64,000 nucleotides of DNA from the NCBI GenBank assembly GCA_024695285.1, contig JAILIM010000023.1:41251-105250 (forward strand), given 5' to 3'. This document shows positions 1 to 6,900 of the stretch, in pieces (within the stretch, counting starts at the first letter, position 1; every line of letters starts with the position of its first letter). The position numbers and the translations under genes were made by a program. The DNA comes from Bacteroidales bacterium. Lineage in GTDB: Bacteria > Bacteroidota > Bacteroidia > Bacteroidales > UBA932. Under the pieces are notes generated by a model that was given only the letters and a program-made list of their open reading frames with translations, searched no databases and was not told where the DNA came from.

Positions 1-364
1 ACCCCACATACACATAGTTTCCCGGCTTTAAGCCTTCTTCACCCACTTCGAACAAATACCGTTTCTCATTTACGAACACCTTTTTATCGGATTTGAGCTT
101 CAGCGACAGGGATTTAAGCTGCAATTCGAAACAGGCAACGGTATCATTTGGGGTGCATTCCTGCCACAGCCCCCTGCCGAAACTGAGAGGCTGGAAAGAA
201 TCACCTAAAATATCGTTAATAATCCTTCCCCAATCTTCAAAACACACCTGCTCCCCGTCAATTTTGTACTCCATGCTCACGCAAGGCTCGCCTGTGTAGT
301 CGTCGTGCGTTTTGCATGCGGACAGGCAGAACAACGTGAGAAGCAGTATGAAGATTCTTTTCAT
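1..364 (-). CDS. Partial lipoprotein of unknown function (C-terminus beyond window)
   Basis: About 121 codons are visible, running off the left edge of the window. The protein starts MKRIFILLLTLFCLSACK, a clear lipoprotein signal peptide with lipobox LSAC, so it should be lipid-anchored in the cell envelope. The rest (DDYTGEPCVSMEYKIDGEQVCFEDW and on) matches no family I recognise. It lies 1 nt after the stop of the upstream gene (TGATATG), so it is the third gene of a minus-strand operon. Both start and frame are supported by the signal peptide. No function is claimed. Confidence 0.75.
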   Translation of the reverse strand, partial: MKRIFILLLTLFCLSACKTHDDYTGEPCVSMEYKIDGEQVCFEDWGRIINDILGDSFQPLSFGRGLWQECTPNDTVACFELQLKSLSLKLKSDKKVFVNEKRYLFEVGEEGLKPGNYVYVG

Positions 365-365
365 A

Positions 366-1106
366 TCAGAACGCGCATTTCAGACCAAAGCTCACGAATC
401 CAAGCGTGCCTATTCCCAGTTCAGCGAAAAAGTTACAGTTCTTCAATGCTGTATGGACGTCCACGCCCAGTGGTGAGACCTCCCATGCAAAGGGAGAATA
501 CCCGATGTATTTTAAGAACAGCACACTGGGATTGGTAGAATTGGATTTTTCCAGCAGGCCCGCATATTCATTGAAAAAATCCATGTCGTCAGACATAGAT
601 TCAAACTTGCCGTTTTTAAATGTCGCGGCAAATGTATTGTGGTATCCTGCAGCCAGTTTCGAATACATGCGAAGGATGCCATTATCAAGCCAGCAGTATT
701 TGACCACCGGAGCGATGCTGGTTCTCCCGACAACTACAGTCGGCAGTGCGGAAACGATATCCGCACAGGCTAGCGCTCCGACAGAGAGTCGGTCGTTTAT
801 CCATCTGTCATATTCAATGCTTGGCCCGGGAATTATGATGGGAATGAAAAGATATATGTTTCCGCCAATCAAGGAGCCGAGCAGGGAGACAATCATGCCG
901 CCGGCAACTCCTCCATACTGCATGACTGTGCCTAAAGATAAGCCGAGATCGATTTCATTTCTGGGGAAAGACTGTCCTACCGGCACCTCGTCAGCCTCGG
1001 CAAGTTCTTGAATAGCAGACTGATCCGAAGCCTCGGGCTGCTCCTGGCCCAATGCCAGGACCCCGAATGCAAGTACAAATAATGAAACTATTATTAGTTT
1101 TTTCAC
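366..1106 (-). CDS. Putative secreted or outer-membrane protein, unknown function
   Basis: The 246-residue product begins MKKLIIVSLFVLAFGVLALGQ, a Sec signal peptide cleaved near Ala/Gln. An acidic linker follows, then a Gly-rich hydrophobic stretch (residues about 58-95), then alternating polar and apolar segments, ending in phenylalanine. A C-terminal aromatic residue and this texture fit a small outer-membrane beta-barrel, but I cannot name a family. Its ATG overlaps the stop of the upstream 103-residue gene as ATGA, so the two are translationally coupled. Function unknown. Confidence 0.7.
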   Translation of the reverse strand: MKKLIIVSLFVLAFGVLALGQEQPEASDQSAIQELAEADEVPVGQSFPRNEIDLGLSLGTVMQYGGVAGGMIVSLLGSLIGGNIYLFIPIIIPGPSIEYDRWINDRLSVGALACADIVSALPTVVVGRTSIAPVVKYCWLDNGILRMYSKLAAGYHNTFAATFKNGKFESMSDDMDFFNEYAGLLEKSNSTNPSVLFLKYIGYSPFAWEVSPLGVDVHTALKNCNFFAELGIGTLGFVSFGLKCAF

Positions 1107-1414
1107 TTTTTACGGTTCCATTCCAGGAGGAAGGCCTCCAGCTCCTTGTTTTTAAGGACTTGCTCGTAGCAGGAGAGGGGGAGTTCGTCGGATATCTTCT
1201 CGAGGTCGCAACCGACGAGGAAGTCCTTGGGGAGGTCTTCGCGAAATTCGCCTCCGCCGCAGTTGCCTGCGGATATGCCGGGGGTGAAAATCTGCTTCTC
1301 GATAAAGGGCGTTCCGTCATCCCTGATGCACAGGTAGTAGACGGTGTTCTCGTAGTAGCCGTCCATCTCAAAGTGCTTGGTGCACATCCTGATTTGTTTA
1401 ACAGTTTTGCTCAT
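1103..1414 (-). CDS. Small cytosolic hypothetical protein, first gene of a three-gene operon
   Basis: A 103-residue soluble protein starting MSKTVKQIRMCTKHFEMDG, with no signal peptide or membrane segment. It has five cysteines and an acidic/basic C-terminus (LLEWNRKK). A longer frame runs upstream, but this ATG is preferred because a TAnnTTTG promoter element ends 8 nt before it and the upstream extension reads as shadow sequence over the neighbouring plus-strand gene. It overlaps the next gene by 4 nt. I do not recognise the family. Confidence 0.65.
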   Translation of the reverse strand: MSKTVKQIRMCTKHFEMDGYYENTVYYLCIRDDGTPFIEKQIFTPGISAGNCGGGEFREDLPKDFLVGCDLEKISDELPLSCYEQVLKNKELEAFLLEWNRKK

Positions 1415-1422
1415 ATCAGCAC

Positions 1423-1430
1423 CAAAAGTA
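1423..1430 (-). promoter_or_regulatory. Bacteroidota -7 element TACTTTTG
   Basis: It matches the TAnnTTTG consensus on the minus strand, 8 nt upstream of the ATG at 1414. The implied 5' UTR is only a few bases. No good -33 TTTG was checked beyond eye inspection. Confidence 0.5.
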
Positions 1431-1520
1431 TAAAAAATACCCGACAATCCGGCTGATAACATAAAATAATTGTGTATCTTGGACCACTGTTCAATAATAG
1501 ACACCAACACCAACCCGCTT

Positions 1521-1871
1521 ATGAAAAAGTTTTTATTTCTTGTGCTTTCAGTGTGCCTGATGGCCGCCTGCACATCAAACCTCCCCAAGCAGTTCACCGC
1601 CCTTGCCGACAAGGTTGAGAAGAACGGCGACAAATTCACGGAAGAGCAGTGGGAGAAAGTCAACGCCGAGTACGACAAACTCGTCGAGAAGTTCAACCAG
1701 GAAGGCGAGAAGCTCAGCGATGAGCAGCGCCAGGAAATCAGCTCCGCGATGGGCCGCTACCAGGGTGCAGTCCTCAAGGCCGGCATCAAGCAGATCGGCA
1801 GCGCACTGGACGAAGCAGTTGAAGGCGCCAAGGGCTTTCTGGAGGGCCTGGGAGGCAAACAGGAAGAGTAG
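1521..1871 (+). CDS. Small alpha-helical lipoprotein (DUF6565-like)
   Basis: A 116-residue protein with signal peptide MKKFLFLVLSVCLMAACTS (lipobox MAAC) followed by a mainly helical, charged body (TALADKVEKNGDKFTEEQWEKVNAEYDKLVEKF). The pattern of evenly spaced E/K and W resembles the Bacteroidota DUF6565 lipoproteins, which have no known function. The frame is open 17 codons further upstream, but the signal peptide fixes the start at this ATG. The next gene begins 39 nt downstream on the same strand, so the two may be co-transcribed. Confidence 0.75.
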   Translation: MKKFLFLVLSVCLMAACTSNLPKQFTALADKVEKNGDKFTEEQWEKVNAEYDKLVEKFNQEGEKLSDEQRQEISSAMGRYQGAVLKAGIKQIGSALDEAVEGAKGFLEGLGGKQEE

Positions 1872-1910
1872 CCCTGCTCGCACAAAGCGCCTGCCAGGGC
1901 GTCCGACTGC

Positions 1911-2783
1911 ATGAAAAAACAGACTAAGAAAAAGACCCTCGCAGCGGCCGCAGTGCTTGTTGCGGGGGCCGTGTATTACATTGCCGGCGGTCCCGGGACA
2001 ACAACTGAACCGCAGGCCCCTACCACTGAGCCGGCGACAACCGAAGCTCCTGCGGCCAAAACCAGGAAGAGCTCCGGCGCCACCAAGGCCATCGGCCTGG
2101 AAATCCCCGCATCCGCAGGCTCCGGCCGCATCGTCAAGCACGACGCCTACGTGACTTCATACAACACGGAGACACTCATCCCGGACTGGGTTGCCTATGA
2201 ACTCACGGCCGAGGAGGCGGGCGGGCGCAAGAAACGCGACGGTATCGAGTTCAAGATGGACCCAGACCTCCGCGGCTGCACCCAGGCCATGCGTGAGGAC
2301 TACTCCAACTCCGGCTGGACCAAGGGGCACCTGATGCCCGCCGCCGATGCGGCCACCAGCACGTCCACGATGGAGGAAACCTTCTACTTCACCAACATCT
2401 GCCCGCAGAATGAAGTTCTCAATGCCGGCGACTGGCAGTTCCTTGAAAAGAAGGTACGCAGCTGGGCAAAGCGCTACGGAAGCATCTTCGTGGTCACCGG
2501 CCCCATCGTCGGCGACAACCGCTACGGCACCATTGGCGACCGTGACGTCGTGATCCCGGACGCCTTCTACAAGGCCCTGCTGGTGCGGCGCGACGACGGC
2601 TCCTACAGTTCCATAGCCTTCGTGATGGGCAATGACGACGACCGTTACTACCTGAAAGACTGCAAGATGTCGGTCGATGAGCTGGAAGCGTTGACAGGCT
2701 TCGACTTCTTCCCCGGACTCGACGACAAGATAGAGGAAAAGGTCGAAAGCAAGATTAAACTGTCGGACTGGGGAATCAAATAG
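1911..2783 (+). CDS. DNA/RNA non-specific endonuclease (NUC1 family), membrane-anchored or secreted
   Basis: A 290-residue protein with N-terminal hydrophobic segment (LAAAAVLVAGAVYYIAGG), a Thr/Pro/Ala-rich linker, and a NUC1-type nuclease domain from about residue 75. Members cleave DNA and RNA with a histidine general base and a metal held by asparagine. The catalytic His is visible in TKGHLMPAADA (residue about 140) and the metal-binding Asn region in FYFTNICPQNEVLNAGDW. The usual DRGH motif here reads TKGH, so the Asp and Arg positions are changed. VVTGPIV and the I-P-D-A-FYKA segment are also typical. A role in extracellular nucleic-acid scavenging is inferred. Confidence 0.88.
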   Translation: MKKQTKKKTLAAAAVLVAGAVYYIAGGPGTTTEPQAPTTEPATTEAPAAKTRKSSGATKAIGLEIPASAGSGRIVKHDAYVTSYNTETLIPDWVAYELTAEEAGGRKKRDGIEFKMDPDLRGCTQAMREDYSNSGWTKGHLMPAADAATSTSTMEETFYFTNICPQNEVLNAGDWQFLEKKVRSWAKRYGSIFVVTGPIVGDNRYGTIGDRDVVIPDAFYKALLVRRDDGSYSSIAFVMGNDDDRYYLKDCKMSVDELEALTGFDFFPGLDDKIEEKVESKIKLSDWGIK

Positions 2784-2870
2784 ATTCTTCGCTTCGCTCA
2801 GAATGACAGGACAGGGATGCTCAGAATGACAGCATTAATGTCATACTGAGGCCGTAGGCCGAAGGATCTA
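2781..2870. repeat. REP/MITE-like palindromic element overlapping a stop codon
   Basis: The two ends are inverted copies: TAGATTCTTCG at the left and CGAAGGATCTA at the right, with inner arms carrying CTCAGAATGAC and GTCATACTGAG. The left end supplies the TAG stop of the nuclease gene. The whole can fold into one imperfect hairpin. Elements with this wording (rich in CTCAGAATGAC) recur in many Bacteroidota genomes. Confidence 0.6.
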
Positions 2871-2873
2871 AAT

Positions 2874-2907
2874 AAAAAGGGTGACTGAAACGACAGCCAC
2901 CCTTTTT
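2874..2907. terminator. Bidirectional intrinsic terminator
   Basis: The stem is AAAAAGGGTG-A-CTG pairing with CAG-C-CACCCTTTTT around a 6-nt loop. A-tract and T-tract flanks make it work in both directions. It separates the convergent nuclease gene and the minus-strand lipoprotein gene. Confidence 0.85.
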
Positions 2908-2924
2908 AAGTATGTTTAACCCAA

Positions 2925-3953
2925 TTATTTAAGAATACTGACCTTGATCTTGTCGTAGTCAATCTTCAGGCTCTGGTTCTTGTTGATCTTGGCGCCTTCG
3001 GTAGCGGTCAGTTCGAAATCAAGAGTAACTTGCTTGATGGTCGGGGAAGACTTTGCGCCGTCCACGCTGATGACCACGCTGGTTTTCACAGGGTTGGCGA
3101 TGGTGCCGGCCTTGATGGGATTGTTGGTCTTGGCGGTCACGCCGTTGACATCCTTGCCGGTGCAGGCGATTTCGAAAGGAATGGTGCTGGTCACGTCGCA
3201 GTAGATATCAAAGCTGTTGGCATCGATGTCGTAGTCGCCGAGGTTCAGACCAAGGTCCTTGAGAGTATGCTTGATATGGATCTTGTCGCCGGCCTTGAAG
3301 TGGAACGGGGTGATAAGGGCACCCACGATCTTGAAGGTATAGGTGTCAGATGCTGCAAGTTTCTTGCTGCTCTTTGCAGATTCGCTGACCTCCATCTCGA
3401 TCAACATGTTTCCTGAAGGCTTCTTGTTGAGGATCTTCTGGAGATCCGACGGGGGAGTCACGACCTCGTCGCAGCCGGAGGCGGCGGTGGTGCCGCCCTT
3501 GGCGATGAGAACTTTGTAGCCGATGGCCTTTGCCGGAACGACAACGGAGAAGCCGGCATTCTCACCGTTAAGCTGGACGCTGCCTGTGAATTTTACGGGC
3601 TTTTCTGCAGGATTGTCGAACACAAGCTTGATCTGGGAATCCTCGATGACGGCGCCATTGGAGATTTCGGGCATGTCTTCAATCTTGATCGAAAGGCTGC
3701 CGACCTTTGTCGAACCGCTGGAAGGAAGAGTAATGGACTGGGAAATGGAGTTCTGGGCTTCACTGACGACAGCCATTTCGCCGCTATTATCTGCAGCCAG
3801 AGCACTTTCGCCTTCAATGTTGAGGAATTCAGTGGAAGAAGTCTGGGTTGTCTTGTCCACGTTAACGTCGACACCCAGATTCTTGAGCCCCTCAAGACAC
3901 GACACCGCGCAGAAAGCGACGGCGGAAATCAAAACGAATTTTCCAAATTTCAT
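2925..3953 (-). CDS. Lipoprotein of unknown function
   Basis: A 342-residue protein with signal peptide MKFGKFVLISAVAFCAVSC and lipobox AVSC. The mature part is Ser/Thr/Lys-rich and looks like beta-sandwich surface protein (IVGALITPFHFKAGDKIHIKHTL; a C-terminal half with regularly spaced TVxV strands). No catalytic motif or named domain was recognised. It is a single-gene unit between a bidirectional terminator and its own promoter. It could be a cell-surface or adhesin-type lipoprotein, but that is only a guess from composition. Confidence 0.75.
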   Translation of the reverse strand: MKFGKFVLISAVAFCAVSCLEGLKNLGVDVNVDKTTQTSSTEFLNIEGESALAADNSGEMAVVSEAQNSISQSITLPSSGSTKVGSLSIKIEDMPEISNGAVIEDSQIKLVFDNPAEKPVKFTGSVQLNGENAGFSVVVPAKAIGYKVLIAKGGTTAASGCDEVVTPPSDLQKILNKKPSGNMLIEMEVSESAKSSKKLAASDTYTFKIVGALITPFHFKAGDKIHIKHTLKDLGLNLGDYDIDANSFDIYCDVTSTIPFEIACTGKDVNGVTAKTNNPIKAGTIANPVKTSVVISVDGAKSSPTIKQVTLDFELTATEGAKINKNQSLKIDYDKIKVSILK

Positions 3954-3978
3954 ATCGCAATTAGTTTTTAGTTATGCG

Positions 3979-3986
3979 CAAATATA
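3979..3986 (-). promoter_or_regulatory. -7 element TATATTTG for the minus-strand lipoprotein gene
   Basis: It matches TAnnTTTG, with about 25 nt to the ATG at 3953. It lies in a divergent intergenic region shared with the FeoAB promoter. Confidence 0.5.
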
Positions 3987-4037
3987 CAGTTATTTTTGAA
4001 AAAAGTGTTCCCTATTGCTGTAAAAAGAAACAATTCT

Positions 4038-4045
4038 TAACTTTG
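4038..4045 (+). promoter_or_regulatory. -7 element TAACTTTG for the feo genes
   Basis: It matches TAnnTTTG, 20 nt upstream of the ATG at 4066. Confidence 0.5.
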
Positions 4046-4065
4046 AGGCCCGAAACAGAGTAGAA

Positions 4066-5445
4066 ATGACCATAGATAAACTTGACATAGGGAGCAGCGC
4101 CGTCATTGAATCGATAGGCGGCGAAGGTGTCGGGAGGATGCACTTCCTGGACATGGGCCTGACCCCCGGCACGCCGGTGCAGGTGGTGTCCCGCGCCCCT
4201 CTCGGCGACCCGATCCAGCTTCTTGTCCGGGGCTATGCGCTGACCCTTCGAAAGGCCGACGCCGCATCCATCACTGTACGTCCTGTCGAAGTTGAGACGC
4301 CAGAATCAGGCGAGGCTGGAGCCGGAAACGACGGCCGAAACGCCTACCTCCACGACCACAACGCCCACCCGGGCCTCGGCGAGGGCGGCAAATACCACTC
4401 CAAGGATCACGAAAACGCGCTCCCGAAGGGTACCGTGCTCACTTTTGCGCTCGCCGGCCAGCAGAACTGCGGCAAGACCACCCTCTTCAACGTGCTTACC
4501 GGCTCCAGCCAGCATGTCGGCAACTTCCCCGGAGTCACCGTGGACCGCAAGGAAGGCGTCATCCGCGGCTATCCCGAGACCACCATCACCGACCTCCCGG
4601 GCATTTATTCACTTTCACCGTACACCGCAGAGGAGGTTGTCTCCCGCGAATTCATACTTGATCCCGACACGCGCGGCCTCATCAACATAGTCGATGCGTC
4701 CAACATTGAAAGGAACCTCTACCTGACCCTCCAGCTGATGGAGCTCAACGTGCCTATGGTGCTGGCGCTCAACATGATGGACGAGGTGCGCGGCAACGGC
4801 GGCTCCATCCGCATCAATGAAATGGAGCGCATCCTGGGCATCCCCGTGGTGGGCATTTCCGCCGCCGCCAACGAAGGCATCGACGAGCTCGTGGAACACG
4901 CGGTCCACGTGGCGCGCTACCAGGAAGGCCCCGCCCGCAACGACTTCTGCGGCGAGGAAGACCACGGCGGCGCCGTCCACCGCTGCCTCCACAGCGTGAT
5001 GCACCTCATAGAGCGCCACGCCGAAGAGGCACACATCCCCGCCCGTTTCGCCGCCACTAAGCTCATAGAGGGCGACGCCCTCGTGGAGAAGGCCCTCAAG
5101 CTCACGGAATCTGAGCGCACCACCATCGAAAGCATCATACGCACGATGGAGGAGGAGCGCGGGCTCGACAGGGCCGCCGCCGTCACCGCCCTGATAACCG
5201 GCTTCCTCGCAAAGGAGAGCGTGGTCTCTTCGATGGAGGTGCTGGGGGTGCTCGGCACGCTGACTGCCGCCTCGGCGGTGTCGCTGCTGGTCTTCTGCCT
5301 GCTCTACACGCCCTGTGTGGCCGCAATCGCGTCCGTCAAGCGGGAGCTCGGCGGAAAGTGGGCCGCGTTCATGGTCGTGTTCCAGTGCCTCGTGGCCTGG
5401 GTGGTGGCTTTCGGAGTGTATCAGATAGCACTGCTGGTCGTATGA
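4066..5445 (+). CDS. feoB: FeoA-FeoB fusion with most of the FeoB membrane domain missing
   Basis: The product has an N-terminal FeoA (SH3-like) domain (residues 1-75), a His/Gly-rich linker, and the FeoB GTPase domain: G1 GQQNCGKT (about 130-137), G3 DLPG, G4 NMMD (about 235). The GDI helical region follows to about 365. The family transports Fe(II) across the inner membrane and fused forms are normally about 800 residues or more; this one has 459. At about residue 366 the text jumps from the end of the GDI region (EEERGLDRAAAV) straight into the late-FeoB motif ITGFLAKESVVS. Both Gate-1 and the central core helices are absent. The final helices (LLYTPCVAAIASVKRE, AWVVAFGVYQ) are present. 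Frame and GTPase motifs are intact. It may be a real minimal protein, a non-transporting remnant, or an assembly collapse. Confidence 0.85.
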   Translation: MTIDKLDIGSSAVIESIGGEGVGRMHFLDMGLTPGTPVQVVSRAPLGDPIQLLVRGYALTLRKADAASITVRPVEVETPESGEAGAGNDGRNAYLHDHNAHPGLGEGGKYHSKDHENALPKGTVLTFALAGQQNCGKTTLFNVLTGSSQHVGNFPGVTVDRKEGVIRGYPETTITDLPGIYSLSPYTAEEVVSREFILDPDTRGLINIVDASNIERNLYLTLQLMELNVPMVLALNMMDEVRGNGGSIRINEMERILGIPVVGISAAANEGIDELVEHAVHVARYQEGPARNDFCGEEDHGGAVHRCLHSVMHLIERHAEEAHIPARFAATKLIEGDALVEKALKLTESERTTIESIIRTMEEERGLDRAAAVTALITGFLAKESVVSSMEVLGVLGTLTAASAVSLLVFCLLYTPCVAAIASVKRELGGKWAAFMVVFQCLVAWVVAFGVYQIALLVV

Positions 5446-5487
5446 GTTCCGTTGTGCTCTCCCCCAATCGTTTGGCAGTAGGAGCCC

Positions 5488-5631
5488 GGAGTGCCCTGGC
5501 GGCTGCTTGCCGTGGTGCCGTTTCCGGAGGTTGCTGGAGTGCCCAGGCTGCTGCTTGCCGTGGTGCCGTTGCCGGAGGTTTCCAGAGGCCCTGGATTGCT
5601 GCTTGCCGTTTTGTGGCTGGAGGAGTGGCTT
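5488..5631. repeat. 48-bp tandem repeat, three imperfect copies
   Basis: The word GCTGCTTGCCGT recurs at 5502, 5550 and 5598, exactly 48 bp apart, with similar flanks. The repeat fills the gap between feoB and the small Cys-rich gene. The frame stays open because 48 is divisible by three, so a short ORF from 5442 is not good evidence of a gene. Confidence 0.8.
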
Positions 5632-5632
5632 T

Positions 5633-5773
5633 ATGAATCTGGCCAGCTGGATAGTCCTGGGGGTGGTCCTCGCCGCCTTTGTCGGGGCGGTCGCCTTCCT
5701 TATCCACCGCCGTCGCCGCCTCGGCTCCTCCGCCTGCGAAGGCTGCTCCCTCCGCTCCCTCTGCCGGAAATAA
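5633..5773 (+). CDS. FeoB-associated Cys-rich membrane protein
   Basis: A 46-residue protein: one N-terminal membrane helix (LASWIVLGVVLAAFVGAVAFLI), a basic stop-transfer HRRRR, and a tail with C-x2-C-x6-C spacing (ACEGCSLRSLCRK). This is the pattern of the small FeoB-associated Cys-rich proteins found next to feoB, proposed to act as FeoC-like partners, possibly binding iron or a redox signal. It lies 187 bp after feoB, separated by the 48-bp repeats. The start is set by the ATG just before the helix; the frame is open further upstream only through repeat sequence. Confidence 0.75.
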   Translation: MNLASWIVLGVVLAAFVGAVAFLIHRRRRLGSSACEGCSLRSLCRK

Positions 5774-5974
5774 TGAGGACCAGTGCCACTGAATTGGCCC
5801 TTCACTGGCCTCGGCGGCAAAAGTGATGGGGAAGGTCTCAAAAAGATGCCGATACCTTCCCCGCCGAATCTGCCCTACGCTGGCCTCGGCGCCAGAACCA
5901 ATGGGGAAGATCCCCCATGTCAAATTAGACCTTCCCCAGATCCCCTCCGGACCTTCCCTGCAGCGCCTCCCTCT
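5774..5974. repeat. Non-coding stretch with a 75-bp direct repeat
   Basis: CTGGCCTCGGCG occurs at 5805 and 5880, and ATGGGGAAG at 5826 and 5901, both 75 bp apart. The inverse word ACCTTCCCC also appears several times (near 5853 and 5930). No gene is supported here. Confidence 0.6.
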
Positions 5975-6334
5975 TTCCGCGAAAGGAGCGTCCGCCCCTC
6001 CGCAGTCCCGTCGCTGCACGGATACAGCTGCAGCGCCCCCGCCGCCCTCCGCGACAGGATCAGCAGCGCCTCCATAATCCCGTCGCCGCAAGGATACGGC
6101 TGCAGCGCCCCTCCCACCCTCCGCGACAGGATCAGCAGCGCCTCCATAATCCCGTCGCCGCAAGGATATGGCTGCAGCTCCCCTCCCACCCTCCGCGACA
6201 GGATCAGCAGCGCCTCCATAATCCCGTCGCCGCAAGAATACGGCTGCAGCGCCCTCGCCGCCCGCCGCGACAGGACCGTCCGGACCTTCACAGTCCCGTC
6301 GCTGAACTGATACTGCTGCATCGCCCCTCCCACC
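5975..6334. repeat. 72-bp tandem repeat, about five copies
   Basis: CCGCGA-containing units start near 5977, 6049, 6121, 6193 and 6265 with an exact 72-bp period; the three central copies are nearly identical. There are no unique spacers, so it is not a CRISPR array. The period is divisible by three, which keeps several frames open and generates long shadow ORFs on both strands. The same family recurs inverted at 9046-9190. Confidence 0.85.
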
Positions 6335-6600
6335 ATTGGCGCAGGTCTGGGCTCTCCGCGGCGCAGGTCCCTGGCTAAGGTGGCGCAGGTCCGAAGCTAA
6401 GGTGGAGCAGGTCTGAAAAAGTATAGAGGACCTGCACCGTTGGAATGCTCCAGAGCGCTGTTTCGTGGCGCAAGTCCCACAGAGAAAAACAGACCTGCGC
6501 CGCACAGTGGGCGGACTTGCACAAGGGAGACAGGAACCTGTGCCACTCTGCCGGGGGACCTGCACCACTCTGTAGGAGTACCTGCGCCAAATGGGAAAAG
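6335..6600. repeat. Cluster of GCGCAGGTC words; left arm of a long inverted repeat
   Basis: About eleven copies of the 10-bp core GGCGCAGGTC or its complement GACCTGCGCC lie here, mostly 22-24 bp apart. The block 6318-6563 is a near-identical mirror copy of 8805-9052, apart from a 22-bp extra module here and a 24-bp extra module there. It is non-coding. Confidence 0.8.
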
Positions 6601-6750
6601 CTATTCCCTTCCTTTAGTTTCCGGGGACACTGGTGGCTTGATTTGCGCACGGGAGTGGCCAGGCAGGCTATCCCGGGGCGCATGGGGCACGTTTTGGGCA
6701 CGTGGAAGGCTGGCAGCGCTATCCCGGGGGCATATGGGACCTGTTATGAG

Positions 6751-6785
6751 CACGGGGCACGGGGCACGGGACACGGGGCACGGGG
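6751..6785. repeat. Short tandem repeat CACGGGG x5
   Basis: Five successive 7-bp units, one with a single change (CACGGGA). It sits in a 290-bp non-coding stretch (6601-6892) that also has an imperfect direct repeat around GCTATCCCGGGG (near 6668 and 6718). Confidence 0.8.
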
Positions 6786-6794
6786 ACGGAGGTC

Positions 6795-6900
6795 CTGCCG
6801 GGATTCTGCCTGCAATCAGCGGGGAATCTGCCGGGAATCAGCCTGAAATCTGCCGGGAATCAGCCTGAAATCTGCCGGGAATCTGCCTGAAATCAGCGGG
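6795..6900. repeat. 11-bp tandem repeat running into the psuG stop codon
   Basis: About nine and a half units of the type CTGCCGGGAAT / CAGCCTGAAAT follow one another. The last unit supplies the TGA stop of psuG (minus strand, 6895-6893). Confidence 0.8.

Noticed and set aside
1575..2141. Minus-strand ORF across the DUF6565-like and nuclease genes
   Set aside because: Cys/Gly/Leu-rich shadow frame; the plus-strand genes have signal peptides and recognisable features.
5442..5636. A short Ala/Cys-rich ORF overlapping the feoB stop
   Set aside because: It consists almost entirely of the 48-bp tandem repeat and has no recognisable features; the real small gene begins at 5633.
5975..6334. CRISPR-like array
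   Set aside because: The 72-bp units are contiguous with no unique spacers and no cas genes are nearby; it is a minisatellite-type tandem repeat.
5369..6568. Long minus-strand ORF (about 400 codons) with 24-residue repeats
   Set aside because: It overlaps the feoB 3' end and exists because the 72-bp and 48-bp repeats are multiples of three and GC-rich. There is no signal peptide, domain or start context, and the other frames are equally open.
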